Shown here: positions 1-6,392 of the stretch, piece after piece | How positions within the stretch are numbered: position 1 is the stretch's first letter | Layout: the number at the start of each line of letters is the position of its first letter | Origin: Bacillota bacterium | GTDB lineage: Bacteria; Bacillota; Clostridia; Clostridiales; Clostridiaceae | Reading direction: 5' to 3' | Assembly (NCBI GenBank): GCA_023417975.1 | Contig: JAEZDX010000330.1 | Location: 1 to 10,365, forward strand | Length of the DNA stretch: 10,365 bases | The notes under the pieces: model-generated | What the model saw: the letters and a program-made list of their open reading frames with translations, nothing else | What the model was told of the DNA's origin: nothing | Database searches by the model: none | Position numbers and translations under genes: made by a program

Positions 1-1604
1 ATGTTACACCGCTTGAAAAAGTGTGGGAGCAGATGACCATGACTTACGATTACGGAGTTCGTGACATATGGATTGTAAACATTGGTGATTTAAAACCTAT
101 GGAGTTCCCTGTTTCCTACTTCTTGGATTTAGCTTATGATTTCGAAACTTGGGGTGTAAACGGCAAAAACAAGACTAAGGATTATACTAAAAAGTGGGCT
201 GCTCAGCAATTTGGAAGTGACGGAGATAATGCTTTAATAGATGGAATAGCCGGTATTTTATCCGATTATACAAAGATGAGCGGAAGTCATAAACCTGAGG
301 TTACATATGTAAATACATATAGTTATACAAATTATAACGAGGCACAGAGAGTGCTGGAAAAAGCAATTGCTTTAGAAAATAACGCCAAGAAATATTATGA
401 CCTTATTTCCAAAGCTCATAAGGATGCCTACTATCAGCTTGTATATTACCCTGCAGTAGCATCTGCAAATGTTGTAAAAATGCAGATCTATGCCGGTTTG
501 AATAATCTTTACTATAAAAGAAAAAGCGTTCTTGCAAATTCTTATGCTGCCCTAGTAGAAGAATGTAAAGAGAAAGATAAGGTTATGCAGGATTACTATA
601 ATATTGGTATGTCCGATGGCAAGTGGAAGGGAATGATGAGTTCACCACATATAGGGTATACCCAATGGAGTCCCGATAATTGGAAATATCCAGAGACTCA
701 CAAGGTTTCGCCAAAGAAAGACAGTATTATGGTTGTAGATGTTCAAGGAACGGAAGAAGGCTTCATCTCAGGGACAGCAGCTCTTCCGGCATTTACAAAC
801 CTTAATAATGAGAGCTATTCCATCACCATCAGCAATGGCGGAAAAACAGAGTTTGATTATAAGCTTGAAACAAGTGCTGAGTGGATAAAAGCAGACAGTC
901 TGCAGGGAAGTATTTCCTTAGGAAAGACAATTAAGGTTTCTATAGATTGGAGCAAAGTATCCCAAACATCAAATGGCTTTATTACCGTTACCGGCGCAGG
1001 TAAAACTGTACAGATAAATATAACTGCCGAAGTTATAGATATTAACGGCCTGGCTGAAAAGACCTTTGTTGAAACCCATGATGTAGTTTCCATTGAGGCA
1101 GAACATTTCGTAAATACTACAGCAAAATCAAACGTAGGATGGAGCATTCTTCAAAACTATGGTCGTACTTTATCTTCTGTAAAGATGTTTCCTACAACAG
1201 TTTCCTTCGAGAGACCTGAGGAAGCACCATATTTGGAATATTTACTTAAGGTAAACGAGGACGTTGAATACACTTTGACAACCTATACTGCACCAACTAA
1301 TAACCTATCGGAAAAAAGCAGATTAAAATATGCAGTAGCCTTCGACGGTGAAACTCCGATTATAGCCGACGCTCTTCCAAAGGACTTTATTGCCGGCAAC
1401 CATGATAATTATGTTTGGTGCAATGCAGTTCTTGAAAATATACACGTAACTTCTACTACACATAAATTGGCGAAAGGCACACATACCCTGCGCTTCTATG
1501 GCTTGGATGCAGGTTTGGTGTTACAAAAGCTTGTTTTATCCAAAGGAGAGCTTCCATATTCCTATTTTGGGCCTGAAGAGAGTTATTATGTAGGTAAAAT
1601 TTAG
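1..1604 (+). CDS. GH115 family xylan alpha-glucuronidase, 5'-truncated by the window edge
   Basis: The frame is open from base 3 (bases 1-2 finish an earlier codon), so this is the last 533 codons of a longer protein. GH115 enzymes remove (4-O-methyl-)glucuronic acid from xylan side chains. Visible parts, in order: the end of the catalytic barrel (Y-D-Y-G-V-R-D-I-W-I-V-N-I-G-D-L-K-P-x-E-F-P, bases 48-110); an all-helical region with N-Y-N-E-A-Q-R-V and A-Y-Y-Q-L-V-Y-Y-P (about 320-470); the segment K-W-x-x-M-M-S-S-P-H-I-G-Y-T-x-W (about 621-680); a beta-rich BACON/Ig-like domain (about 783-1034) with an S-A-E-W-I-K core; and the GH115 C-terminal domain (about 1080-1586), starting V-S-I-E-A-E-H-F and ending near G-L-V-L-Q-K-L-V-L. 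The motif order is that of full GH115 proteins. No dockerin, cell-wall anchor or carbohydrate-binding module follows: the protein stops at Y-Y-V-G-K-I. The N terminus, and so any signal peptide, lies outside the window. Family assignment is by remembered family motifs; activity is inferred. Confidence 0.9.
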   Translation, partial: VTPLEKVWEQMTMTYDYGVRDIWIVNIGDLKPMEFPVSYFLDLAYDFETWGVNGKNKTKDYTKKWAAQQFGSDGDNALIDGIAGILSDYTKMSGSHKPEVTYVNTYSYTNYNEAQRVLEKAIALENNAKKYYDLISKAHKDAYYQLVYYPAVASANVVKMQIYAGLNNLYYKRKSVLANSYAALVEECKEKDKVMQDYYNIGMSDGKWKGMMSSPHIGYTQWSPDNWKYPETHKVSPKKDSIMVVDVQGTEEGFISGTAALPAFTNLNNESYSITISNGGKTEFDYKLETSAEWIKADSLQGSISLGKTIKVSIDWSKVSQTSNGFITVTGAGKTVQINITAEVIDINGLAEKTFVETHDVVSIEAEHFVNTTAKSNVGWSILQNYGRTLSSVKMFPTTVSFERPEEAPYLEYLLKVNEDVEYTLTTYTAPTNNLSEKSRLKYAVAFDGETPIIADALPKDFIAGNHDNYVWCNAVLENIHVTSTTHKLAKGTHTLRFYGLDAGLVLQKLVLSKGELPYSYFGPEESYYVGKI

Positions 1605-1621
1605 TTCTACATGCTGTTAAC

Positions 1622-1655
1622 AATACCCGGCTTGAGTATATTCAAATCGGGTATT
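1622..1655 (+). terminator. Hairpin terminator after the GH115 gene
   Basis: The arms AATACCCG (1622-1629) and CGGGTATT (1648-1655) are perfectly complementary. The stem continues with a G-U pair (1630/1647), one mismatch, then TTGA/TCAA (1632-1635/1642-1645) around a very small loop. T-rich but interrupted sequence follows on the plus strand. The extra pairs at 1630/1647 and 1636/1641 are G-U in the plus-strand RNA but would be C-A mismatches in the minus-strand RNA, and no T run follows on the minus strand. It therefore fits best as the end of the GH115 transcript. The whole gap 1605-1666 separates two convergent genes and holds nothing else. Confidence 0.65.
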
Positions 1656-1666
1656 TCGCTTCTTAA

Positions 1667-3070
1667 TTATAATTCAATAGAAAATACAGTCCTCTCATGC
1701 TCTTTATTAGTATAAAGCACCAATCGGCCGTTATGTTTTTCTATTATTTTTTTTGCAATGGCGAGCCCTAACCCTGTACCGCCATCACTTTTTCTAGCTT
1801 CGTCTCCCCTTACAAATGCATTAAAAATAGTGTTCTTTATATGATCAGGTATGCCGATGCCGTTATCTCCAATTTCAAGTATTACTGCATCAGCGCTCTC
1901 TTTTATTTCTATTCTAAGCTTAGTTCCTTGTGGATTGTATTTAATGGCATTGTATAATATATTCGAAATTGCCCGGCCCATTAATTTCTCATCAAAGTCA
2001 ATAACTATTTCACTTTCCGGAATACGAATATCCAGTTCAAATTTGTTTTCCTCCAGTTGATCATAAAATTCTGCTATAATCTTTCTTACAAACTCGCAAA
2101 AATCAGCTTTAGCCAATGTTAACTTGTAATCAGCACTTTCTAACTTTACAAATTCAAATAACTCATCAATGAGCTCACTAACCCTTTTACCCTTTGCATA
2201 GATAGTGTAGTAATATCTTTTTTTCTTTTCTTCATCATTAATGAGTCCTTCATATAAAGCCTTTGAAAATGCCTGTACAGTAGATATGGGCGTCTTAATA
2301 TCGTGAGACAAATCAACTAGCATCCTTACCTTATCCTGCTCAATTTTAGCTTTTTCTTCTTGAGCGCCTTTGACTCTTTCAACCATATAATTAAAGCTGT
2401 CGCGTATTATTGAAAATTCCTTTCCTGCCTCGAACTCTATCTTTGTATTATAGTCACCACTTGTCATTTTGGATATTCCCTCTGTTAAGTGCATTAAAGG
2501 CATATTAATTTTGGAAGATGTCCATTTACTGAAAAGCAGAAGATTGATAACAGACAAAATTATAAACAATACTCCACCCATTATAAGATTATTATATATT
2601 ATACTTCCGGTATGATAGGGTGATTTTTTTAAATTTAGCTGAAGTGTAAAAATATCGCTTGGATATTTCACCAGACAGTAAAGTTTTTTTCCATCCATGG
2701 ATTCAAATTCCTGCAGCATCCCCAAATATCTGCTGTGGCTATCCATGTTTAATATATTAATAATATCTTGCTGTGAATAACTATAATAGTCATCCTTTTT
2801 ATCCCCTTCAATATAGATAACCTTCATATTTTCATCAACAATCTCTACCCAGCCCTTTAATTTCTTAATATCACTGACATTCATATTTTTGTAATCCCTA
2901 TTTACTATATCCGCAGCCGTAAGCTTTGGAAGCTTTCCTTTTTGAGCTGAAGTACTTATCTGAAATGAAGTAAAAGCTGAAATTAAAACCAATGCCGCTA
3001 TTTCCGCCAGTACAAAAGCAATATACTTTTTTATCAGTTCTGAAAAAATACTTTCTCTCTTATTTTTCAC
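1667..3070 (-). CDS. Two-component sensor histidine kinase (HAMP, HisKA, HATPase_c)
   Basis: A 467-residue membrane kinase that should autophosphorylate and pass phosphate to the response regulator encoded just upstream. Domains: transmembrane helix about residues 16-37; an extracytoplasmic sensor region of about 120 residues with no family I recognise; second helix about 158-180; HAMP linker about 182-235; HisKA with H-box L-S-H-D-I-K-T-P (phospho-acceptor His256); ATPase domain with N-box N-I-L-Y-N-A-I-K-Y-N (370-379), G1 box G-D-N-G-I-G-I-P (401-408), F box F-N-A-F-V-R-G-D, and G2 box G-G-T-G-L-G-L (430-436). All catalytic boxes are intact. The start is GTG at 3070, preceded by GAAGG at a 9-base distance, and the gene overlaps the end of the regulator gene by 11 bases, so the two are translationally coupled. 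The architecture resembles VanS/PhoR-like clostridial kinases; the signal sensed cannot be read from the sequence. Confidence 0.93.
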   Translation of the reverse strand: MKNKRESIFSELIKKYIAFVLAEIAALVLISAFTSFQISTSAQKGKLPKLTAADIVNRDYKNMNVSDIKKLKGWVEIVDENMKVIYIEGDKKDDYYSYSQQDIINILNMDSHSRYLGMLQEFESMDGKKLYCLVKYPSDIFTLQLNLKKSPYHTGSIIYNNLIMGGVLFIILSVINLLLFSKWTSSKINMPLMHLTEGISKMTSGDYNTKIEFEAGKEFSIIRDSFNYMVERVKGAQEEKAKIEQDKVRMLVDLSHDIKTPISTVQAFSKALYEGLINDEEKKKRYYYTIYAKGKRVSELIDELFEFVKLESADYKLTLAKADFCEFVRKIIAEFYDQLEENKFELDIRIPESEIVIDFDEKLMGRAISNILYNAIKYNPQGTKLRIEIKESADAVILEIGDNGIGIPDHIKNTIFNAFVRGDEARKSDGGTGLGLAIAKKIIEKHNGRLVLYTNKEHERTVFSIEL

Positions 3071-3776
3071 CGAAAGCTACCTTCTTTTCAAATTTATATC
3101 CCAGTCCCTTAATGGTTTTTAAATAAACAGGCTTTTTTGAATCCATCTCAATCTTGTTACGGATGTTACTTATATGAACCATTATTGTGCTGTCATCTCC
3201 CATATAATAATCTTCCCATGCGCTTTCGAATATTTGCTTTTTGGTAAATACTCTTCCCGGCTGCTCTATTAAGAGCTTAACTATCCTGAATTCTCTGTAG
3301 GTCAATTCTACGTATTTACCGTTAACCTTTAACGTATTTTCGTAATTATTTAGTTCAATTTCTCCAATTTTAATTATATTGTTTACTTCATGCTTGTTTT
3401 CAGAACTGTAATTATAAAATCTTCTTAGCTGAGCATTTATTCTTGCAACAACTTCAAGAGGATTGAAGGGCTTGGATATATAATCGTCTGCTCCAAGCCC
3501 CAACCCTAGTATCTTATCATTATCCATACTTTTTGCCGAAAGAATTATAATGGGAATATTATTGTTTTCTCTAACTCTTTTAAGAAGCTTAAGGCCATCT
3601 ATGCCGGGCATCATAATATCTATAACTGCCAAATCAATGTTTTCATGCTCCAAAATGAACAGAGCTTTCAAACCGTCCTCTGCTTTAAAAACCGAGAAAT
3701 TATTATTTTCAAGATACAGCTCCAGTATTTCAAGTATTTCTATTTCATCGTCCGCAATAAGTATATTACTTGACAT
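3060..3776 (-). CDS. OmpR/PhoB-family response regulator
   Basis: A 238-residue transcription factor. The receiver domain (about 3-118) has acidic residues D9/D10/E11, phospho-acceptor D53 (in V-I-D-I-M-M-P-G), S80 and K102 (in S-K-P-F). The winged-helix DNA-binding domain (about 132-232) has L-T-Y-R-E-F-R-I-V-K-L-L at the start, the recognition-helix region D-S-T-I-M-V-H-I-S-N-I-R-N-K-I-E and the wing T-I-K-G-L-G-Y-K-F. It is closest in style to VanR-like clostridial regulators. I place the start at ATG 3776, not the in-frame ATG at 3842: 3776 has GGAGGGG directly in front and gives the canonical N terminus (N-I-L-I-A-D-D-E), whereas the longer form adds 22 residues unlike any receiver domain and begins only 4 bases from the upstream gene's stop. 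It is the second gene of a three-gene operon and is coupled to the kinase gene by overlap. It is the natural candidate to bind the 11-bp-period sites at 4112-4139. Confidence 0.94.
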   Translation of the reverse strand: MSSNILIADDEIEILEILELYLENNNFSVFKAEDGLKALFILEHENIDLAVIDIMMPGIDGLKLLKRVRENNNIPIIILSAKSMDNDKILGLGLGADDYISKPFNPLEVVARINAQLRRFYNYSSENKHEVNNIIKIGEIELNNYENTLKVNGKYVELTYREFRIVKLLIEQPGRVFTKKQIFESAWEDYYMGDDSTIMVHISNIRNKIEMDSKKPVYLKTIKGLGYKFEKKVAFGEK

Positions 3777-3845
3777 TTTCCCCTCCATAAGGCATTTTTT
3801 CTTTGAAATAATTTTACCATACAACACCTTATAATGTAACATCCG

Positions 3846-4049
3846 TCACTTCAACACTACATCAATAATTACAGCAATACCTCCCACAAGTACTATAGCA
3901 CCACCTGTACGAGTAAAGGCCATATAAATATTACTTGGTTCTCCTTTAGTTTTCATCTTCCAGGATTCAGCAAACCACCATATGGTCTTTGGTTTTACAA
4001 ACATTAATGCTCCTATAATAATAAAAAACATACCACATATAATTTCCAT
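3846..4049 (-). CDS. Small two-helix membrane protein, DUF6199-like
   Basis: A 67-residue protein with two hydrophobic segments (about 2-19 and 47-65) joined by a short polar loop. The loop carries K-P-x-x-x-W-W-F-A-E-S-W-K-M-K-T-K-G-E-P-S-x-x-Y followed by R-T-G-G. This pattern (Trp-rich start, E-P-S-x-x-Y, then R-x-G-G before the second helix) resembles the small uncharacterised DUF6199 membrane proteins of Firmicutes. That assignment is from memory and not certain; no biochemical function is known to me. The ATG at 4049 has GGAGG 10 bases upstream. It is the first gene of the operon with the response regulator (69 bases downstream) and the kinase, so it is probably produced in step with the two-component system, either as an accessory membrane component or as an output of the pathway. 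Confidence 0.8.
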   Translation of the reverse strand: MEIICGMFFIIIGALMFVKPKTIWWFAESWKMKTKGEPSNIYMAFTRTGGAIVLVGGIAVIIDVVLK

Positions 4050-4084
4050 AATACAACAACCTCCAACAACTATTATTTATTTAG

Positions 4085-4117
4085 ATTATAAATGATTGCT
4101 TTTAATATAAGCTTAAG
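4085..4117 (-). promoter_or_regulatory. Probable promoter of the DUF6199-regulator-kinase operon
   Basis: On the minus strand a perfect -10 TATAAT lies at 4090-4085. At a 17-base distance the -35 position reads AGCTTA (4113-4108), a poor match to TTGACA, and is overlapped by the nearest of the three repeat half-sites. A good -10 with a poor -35 covered by an activator-like site is the usual picture of a promoter needing a response regulator. The expected transcript would begin near 4079, giving a leader of about 30 bases before the ATG at 4049. Confidence 0.55.
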
Positions 4118-4139
4118 GCAACCTAAAGATAACCTAAAG
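4112..4139 (-). promoter_or_regulatory. Three half-sites with 11-bp period, likely response-regulator operator
   Basis: Read on the minus strand: CTTTAG (4139-4134), five bases, CTTTAG (4128-4123), five bases, CTTAAG (4117-4112). The two upstream units are longer direct repeats, CTTTAGGTT each. The 11-bp period puts all half-sites on one face of the helix, as expected for OmpR/PhoB-family dimers binding head to tail. The pattern resembles the PmrA box (two CTTAAG-like half-sites separated by five bases). The position directly upstream of the -10 of an operon encoding such a regulator supports autoregulation, but binding is inferred. Confidence 0.6.
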
Positions 4140-4181
4140 AAAATTTGCTAGCTATGATAGTTTCAACTTCAGTTGTTTTAC

Positions 4182-4210
4182 TTTACCAAAGAATCGTAAC
4201 CATCTATAAT
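4182..4210 (+). promoter_or_regulatory. Possible upstream housekeeping promoter for the MerR gene
   Basis: TTTACC (4182-4187), 17 bases, then a perfect TATAAT (4205-4210) on the plus strand, pointing at the MerR-family gene and lying upstream of its MerR-type promoter. It could give a basal transcript starting near 4217. Only sequence similarity to the sigma-A consensus supports it. Confidence 0.4.
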
Positions 4211-4237
4211 AGACTTATTGGAATTGATACGTATATA

Positions 4238-4268
4238 TTGACTCTTCCGTTGGGGAATAGATTATTCT
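4238..4268 (+). promoter_or_regulatory. MerR-type promoter with 19-bp spacer and internal dyad
   Basis: TTGACT (4238-4243) is followed 19 bases later by TATTCT (4263-4268). The spacer contains the imperfect dyad CTcTTCC (4242-4248), five bases, GGAAtAG (4254-4260). Over-long spacers of 19-20 bp with a dyad between the -35 and -10 are the hallmark of promoters that MerR-family proteins activate by twisting the DNA. The TTGACT-CT-YCC...GGRA arrangement resembles operators of drug-sensing members such as Mta and TipA. The gene directly downstream encodes such a regulator, so autoregulation is likely. The expected transcript start is near 4275. Confidence 0.65.
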
Positions 4269-4301
4269 ATTGTTAATATATAGGAAAGAGGTAGATAAAT
4301 T

Positions 4302-5258
4302 ATGGATAATCTAATCAAAATCAGGGAAGTGTCAATGAAATATGATATATCCGCACGCACTCTTCGGTATTATGAAGACATGGGATTGCTTAAAAGTATT
4401 AGAAATGATGATTATGCCTACAGACTGTATGATGATACGGCTATAAAAAGACTTGAACAGATTCTTATTCTACGCAAGTTAAATATAAGCATAAAAGATA
4501 TTCAGCGAATTTTTTATACATCCGGTTCTGAGGTAGTACTTGATGTACTTGGAAAGAAAGTAACTAATATTGATGAGGAAGTTTCCTTATTGCATGAGCT
4601 TAAAGGAATTGTACTGGAATTCATACAACAGATTAAGGAGTTTAATTTTAACAAAGATTCTGATGTTAAACTGCTTTATGAAAAGGCAAAAGAAATTGAA
4701 AAACAGCTTAACAATGTGGATTACAGTGGTAATCCTTCAAATGTTAACCGTTTGCTGGAAGTAATGGACAAGTTAAAAAAGGCACCTGAGGTTAGAATAA
4801 TTGAACTTCCAAAATGCAAGATGGCCACATCAGGTTACGATACCTTTGACAATATAATCGGAAAATTTGATGCCTGGTGGAGTGAGTATGATAAAAAGCG
4901 GCACGGTGTCTCCTTCTGTCCTCTTGATTTCTTATGGTTTGAAAACGGGAAAGCCGTATGGTGGATGGCTGTTGAAAATGATGCCACCAAGGAAGACACA
5001 GGCGGTTACGACATCATTGACTTTGAAGGCGGATTATATGCCGTAGCCATATCCGTAGATGGTGATGATGATATAAGCGGCAGAGTATATGAAGGAATCA
5101 AGAATTGGTTAAAAACCAGCGGCTTTGATCTGGACGAACGCCCCAGCCACCAGACAATGTGCCACATGATAATAACACATAATATTAAGCAAGGCTTGGG
5201 TTATGATCAGTTGGATATTTATGTTCCCATCAAATTAAAAGACAATCATAAAAAATGA
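4302..5258 (+). CDS. MerR-family transcriptional regulator with GyrI-like effector-binding domain
   Basis: A 318-residue ligand-responsive regulator. Residues 5-72 form the MerR winged helix-turn-helix (I-R-E-V-S-x-K-Y-D-I-S-A-R-T-L-R-Y-Y-E, then Y-R-L-Y-D-D and the second helix pair). About 85-140 is a charged helical region, probably the dimerising coiled coil. About 162-313 is a GyrI-like (SOUL/AraC effector type) domain, starting V-R-I-I-E-L-P and ending D-Q-L-D-I-Y-V-P-I, with W192, W193, W213, W220 and W221 among many aromatic residues that could line a pocket for a bulky hydrophobic compound. The ATG at 4302 follows AAAGAGG at 10 bases. It sits directly downstream of the MerR-type promoter and 16 bases before a dehydrogenase gene that has its own AGGAG, so the two are probably one operon. 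The ligand is unknown; cationic drugs or toxic aromatics are typical for this architecture. Confidence 0.9.
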   Translation: MDNLIKIREVSMKYDISARTLRYYEDMGLLKSIRNDDYAYRLYDDTAIKRLEQILILRKLNISIKDIQRIFYTSGSEVVLDVLGKKVTNIDEEVSLLHELKGIVLEFIQQIKEFNFNKDSDVKLLYEKAKEIEKQLNNVDYSGNPSNVNRLLEVMDKLKKAPEVRIIELPKCKMATSGYDTFDNIIGKFDAWWSEYDKKRHGVSFCPLDFLWFENGKAVWWMAVENDATKEDTGGYDIIDFEGGLYAVAISVDGDDDISGRVYEGIKNWLKTSGFDLDERPSHQTMCHMIITHNIKQGLGYDQLDIYVPIKLKDNHKK

Positions 5259-5274
5259 AAAGGAGCAATATATA

Positions 5275-5982
5275 ATGGGTAAAAAAGTTTTAATAACAGG
5301 AGCTTCAAGAGGCTTAGGCTTATGTTTCACTCAAAAATATTTGGAGGATGGCTGTATCGTTTTTGCCTGCGTAAGAGATATACAAGCATATAAATTTCAG
5401 CAGCTTAAAGAAAGGTATGGCGAGTCTCTTATTCCTATAGAACTCAATGTTTCAAGTACTGAATCCGTTAGTAATGCAGCAGCAGAAGTATTAACAAGTA
5501 CGGACACCTTGGACATAATCATAAACAATGCAGCAATTCACGGCACTACCTCCTTTGAGCCCCTTGAAGCTGCGGATCTCGATGAATGTCTTACTGTATA
5601 TGATACTAATTCAGTAGGACCTCTAAGAGTAGCTAAAGCATTCCTTCCTTTTATCTCTAATAGTGATGCTGGGCTTATTGTCAATATATCCTCGGAAAGC
5701 GGAAGTATCGGTACTGCTAGCCGAGTAAAGGAATTTGATTACTGTATGTCTAAAGCAGCCCTTAATATGGCAACCAAATTACTACATAACTATTTAGCAG
5801 ATAAGCATATTAATGTCATAGCGGTTCACCCAGGATGGATGAGAACTGACATGGGCGGCTCAAATGCCCATCTAGACCCATATGAAACAGCCTGCAAATT
5901 GACAAAGCTTTTCAATGAAATATGCAATAAAGCTGATAGTCCCATCTTCATAGACAATGACGGTAACGAGTATCCCTGGTAG
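5275..5982 (+). CDS. SDR-family NAD(P)-dependent oxidoreductase
   Basis: A 235-residue short-chain dehydrogenase. The N-terminal Rossmann motif is T-G-A-S-R-G-L-G (8-15). N-N-A-A is at 84-87, and the catalytic set N112, S139/S140, Y156 and K160 (Y-C-M-S-K) is complete. H-P-G-W-M-R-T-D-M-G-G follows at 185-195, characteristic of the C-factor/CsgA-like classical SDR branch. It should reduce a carbonyl or oxidise an alcohol using NAD(P)(H); the substrate cannot be read from sequence. The ATG at 5275 has AGGAG 9 bases upstream, and the gene lies 16 bases behind the MerR-family regulator. It is therefore likely induced with that regulator and may modify the inducing compound. Confidence 0.92.
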   Translation: MGKKVLITGASRGLGLCFTQKYLEDGCIVFACVRDIQAYKFQQLKERYGESLIPIELNVSSTESVSNAAAEVLTSTDTLDIIINNAAIHGTTSFEPLEAADLDECLTVYDTNSVGPLRVAKAFLPFISNSDAGLIVNISSESGSIGTASRVKEFDYCMSKAALNMATKLLHNYLADKHINVIAVHPGWMRTDMGGSNAHLDPYETACKLTKLFNEICNKADSPIFIDNDGNEYPW

Positions 5983-5987
5983 TATAT

Positions 5988-6007
5988 TTTAGTAACACTG
6001 TACTAAA
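5988..6007 (+). repeat. Inverted repeat TTTAGTA/TACTAAA downstream of the dehydrogenase gene
   Basis: TTTAGTA (5988-5994) and TACTAAA (6001-6007) are perfect 7-bp arms around a 6-base gap. A further TTAGT copy (6009-6013) pairs with the inner ACTAA as a second, overlapping dyad. The stem is AT-only apart from one G-C pair and has no following T run, so it would be a poor terminator. It lies just upstream of a weak promoter-like pair (TTAGTC at 6009, 18 bases, TATACA at 6033) before the 83-residue gene, so it could be an operator. Function unknown. Confidence 0.35.
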
Positions 6008-6064
6008 CTTAGTCATATTCATAAATGTTAATTATACAAAAGCTGTAAATAGGAGATGAACAAA

Positions 6065-6316
6065 ATGAAAGTAAAACTCGGACAAACGATCAAATTTACT
6101 AAAGACCACAAAATTCAACTATCAATAGGCTGGAAAGCCCTTGTAAAATGCGGAGACACCGCTCAAGTATTGCGTAAAATAGATGAAAAGTCCGGCGAAA
6201 TACTTTACCTGTCAGGTGAAGCTAAGGGGCTGTCTCAAATTGTAGCTATTGAGGTTGATGATTCTCTGAATATAAACGCCATTGCTGAAAAGCTGCTGAG
6301 ACAGTTAAATGAATAG
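6065..6316 (+). CDS. Small protein of unknown function (83 residues)
   Basis: I do not recognise this protein. It starts M-K-V-K-L-G-Q-T-I-K-F. The first two thirds look beta-rich, with alternating charged and hydrophobic residues and a single Cys in V-K-C-G-D; the end is helical (N-A-I-A-E-K-L-L-R-Q-L). There is no signal peptide or membrane helix, so it is probably cytosolic. I chose ATG 6065 because AGGAG (6051-6055) is 9 bases upstream. The earlier in-frame ATG at 6056 touches that AGGAG and is too close to use it. It lies on the same strand 82 bases after the dehydrogenase gene and is followed by a strong terminator, so it may end the MerR-SDR transcript or be transcribed alone. Confidence 0.7.
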   Translation: MKVKLGQTIKFTKDHKIQLSIGWKALVKCGDTAQVLRKIDEKSGEILYLSGEAKGLSQIVAIEVDDSLNINAIAEKLLRQLNE

Positions 6317-6343
6317 CTTTTGAATATGACCCAAAGTCTTTAA

Positions 6344-6385
6344 AAAACCACTGACGTATTACACATGAGTTGCGTCAGTGGTTTT
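6344..6385. terminator. Strong bidirectional rho-independent terminator
   Basis: A perfect 13-bp stem: AAAACCACTGACG (6344-6356) and CGTCAGTGGTTTT (6373-6385), with a 16-base loop. On the plus strand the stem is followed by a C-A-A and then a six-T run. On the minus strand the stem runs straight into six T's. It can therefore end both the 83-residue gene's transcript and the convergent operon ending at 6393. Confidence 0.88.
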
Positions 6386-6392
6386 CAATTTT

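Noticed and set aside
857..1147. Minus-strand open frame inside the GH115 gene
   Set aside because: It lies fully opposite a well-supported gene and its product shows no family pattern.
1550..1604. Possible dockerin or cell-surface anchor at the end of the GH115 protein
   Set aside because: The protein ends right after its family C-terminal domain; no duplicated calcium-binding repeat, LPXTG or SLH motif is present.
3777..3842. Longer N terminus for the response regulator starting at ATG 3842
   Set aside because: It adds 22 residues not found in receiver domains and has no good ribosome binding site; ATG 3776 has GGAGGGG directly upstream.
4164..4175. CAAC-TTCA-GTTG small hairpin upstream of the MerR-type promoter
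   Set aside because: Four-bp arms are expected by chance in a region of this size.
6056..6064. Earlier ATG at 6056 for the 83-residue protein
   Set aside because: It touches the only AGGAG (6051-6055); the ATG at 6065 is at the proper 9-base distance.
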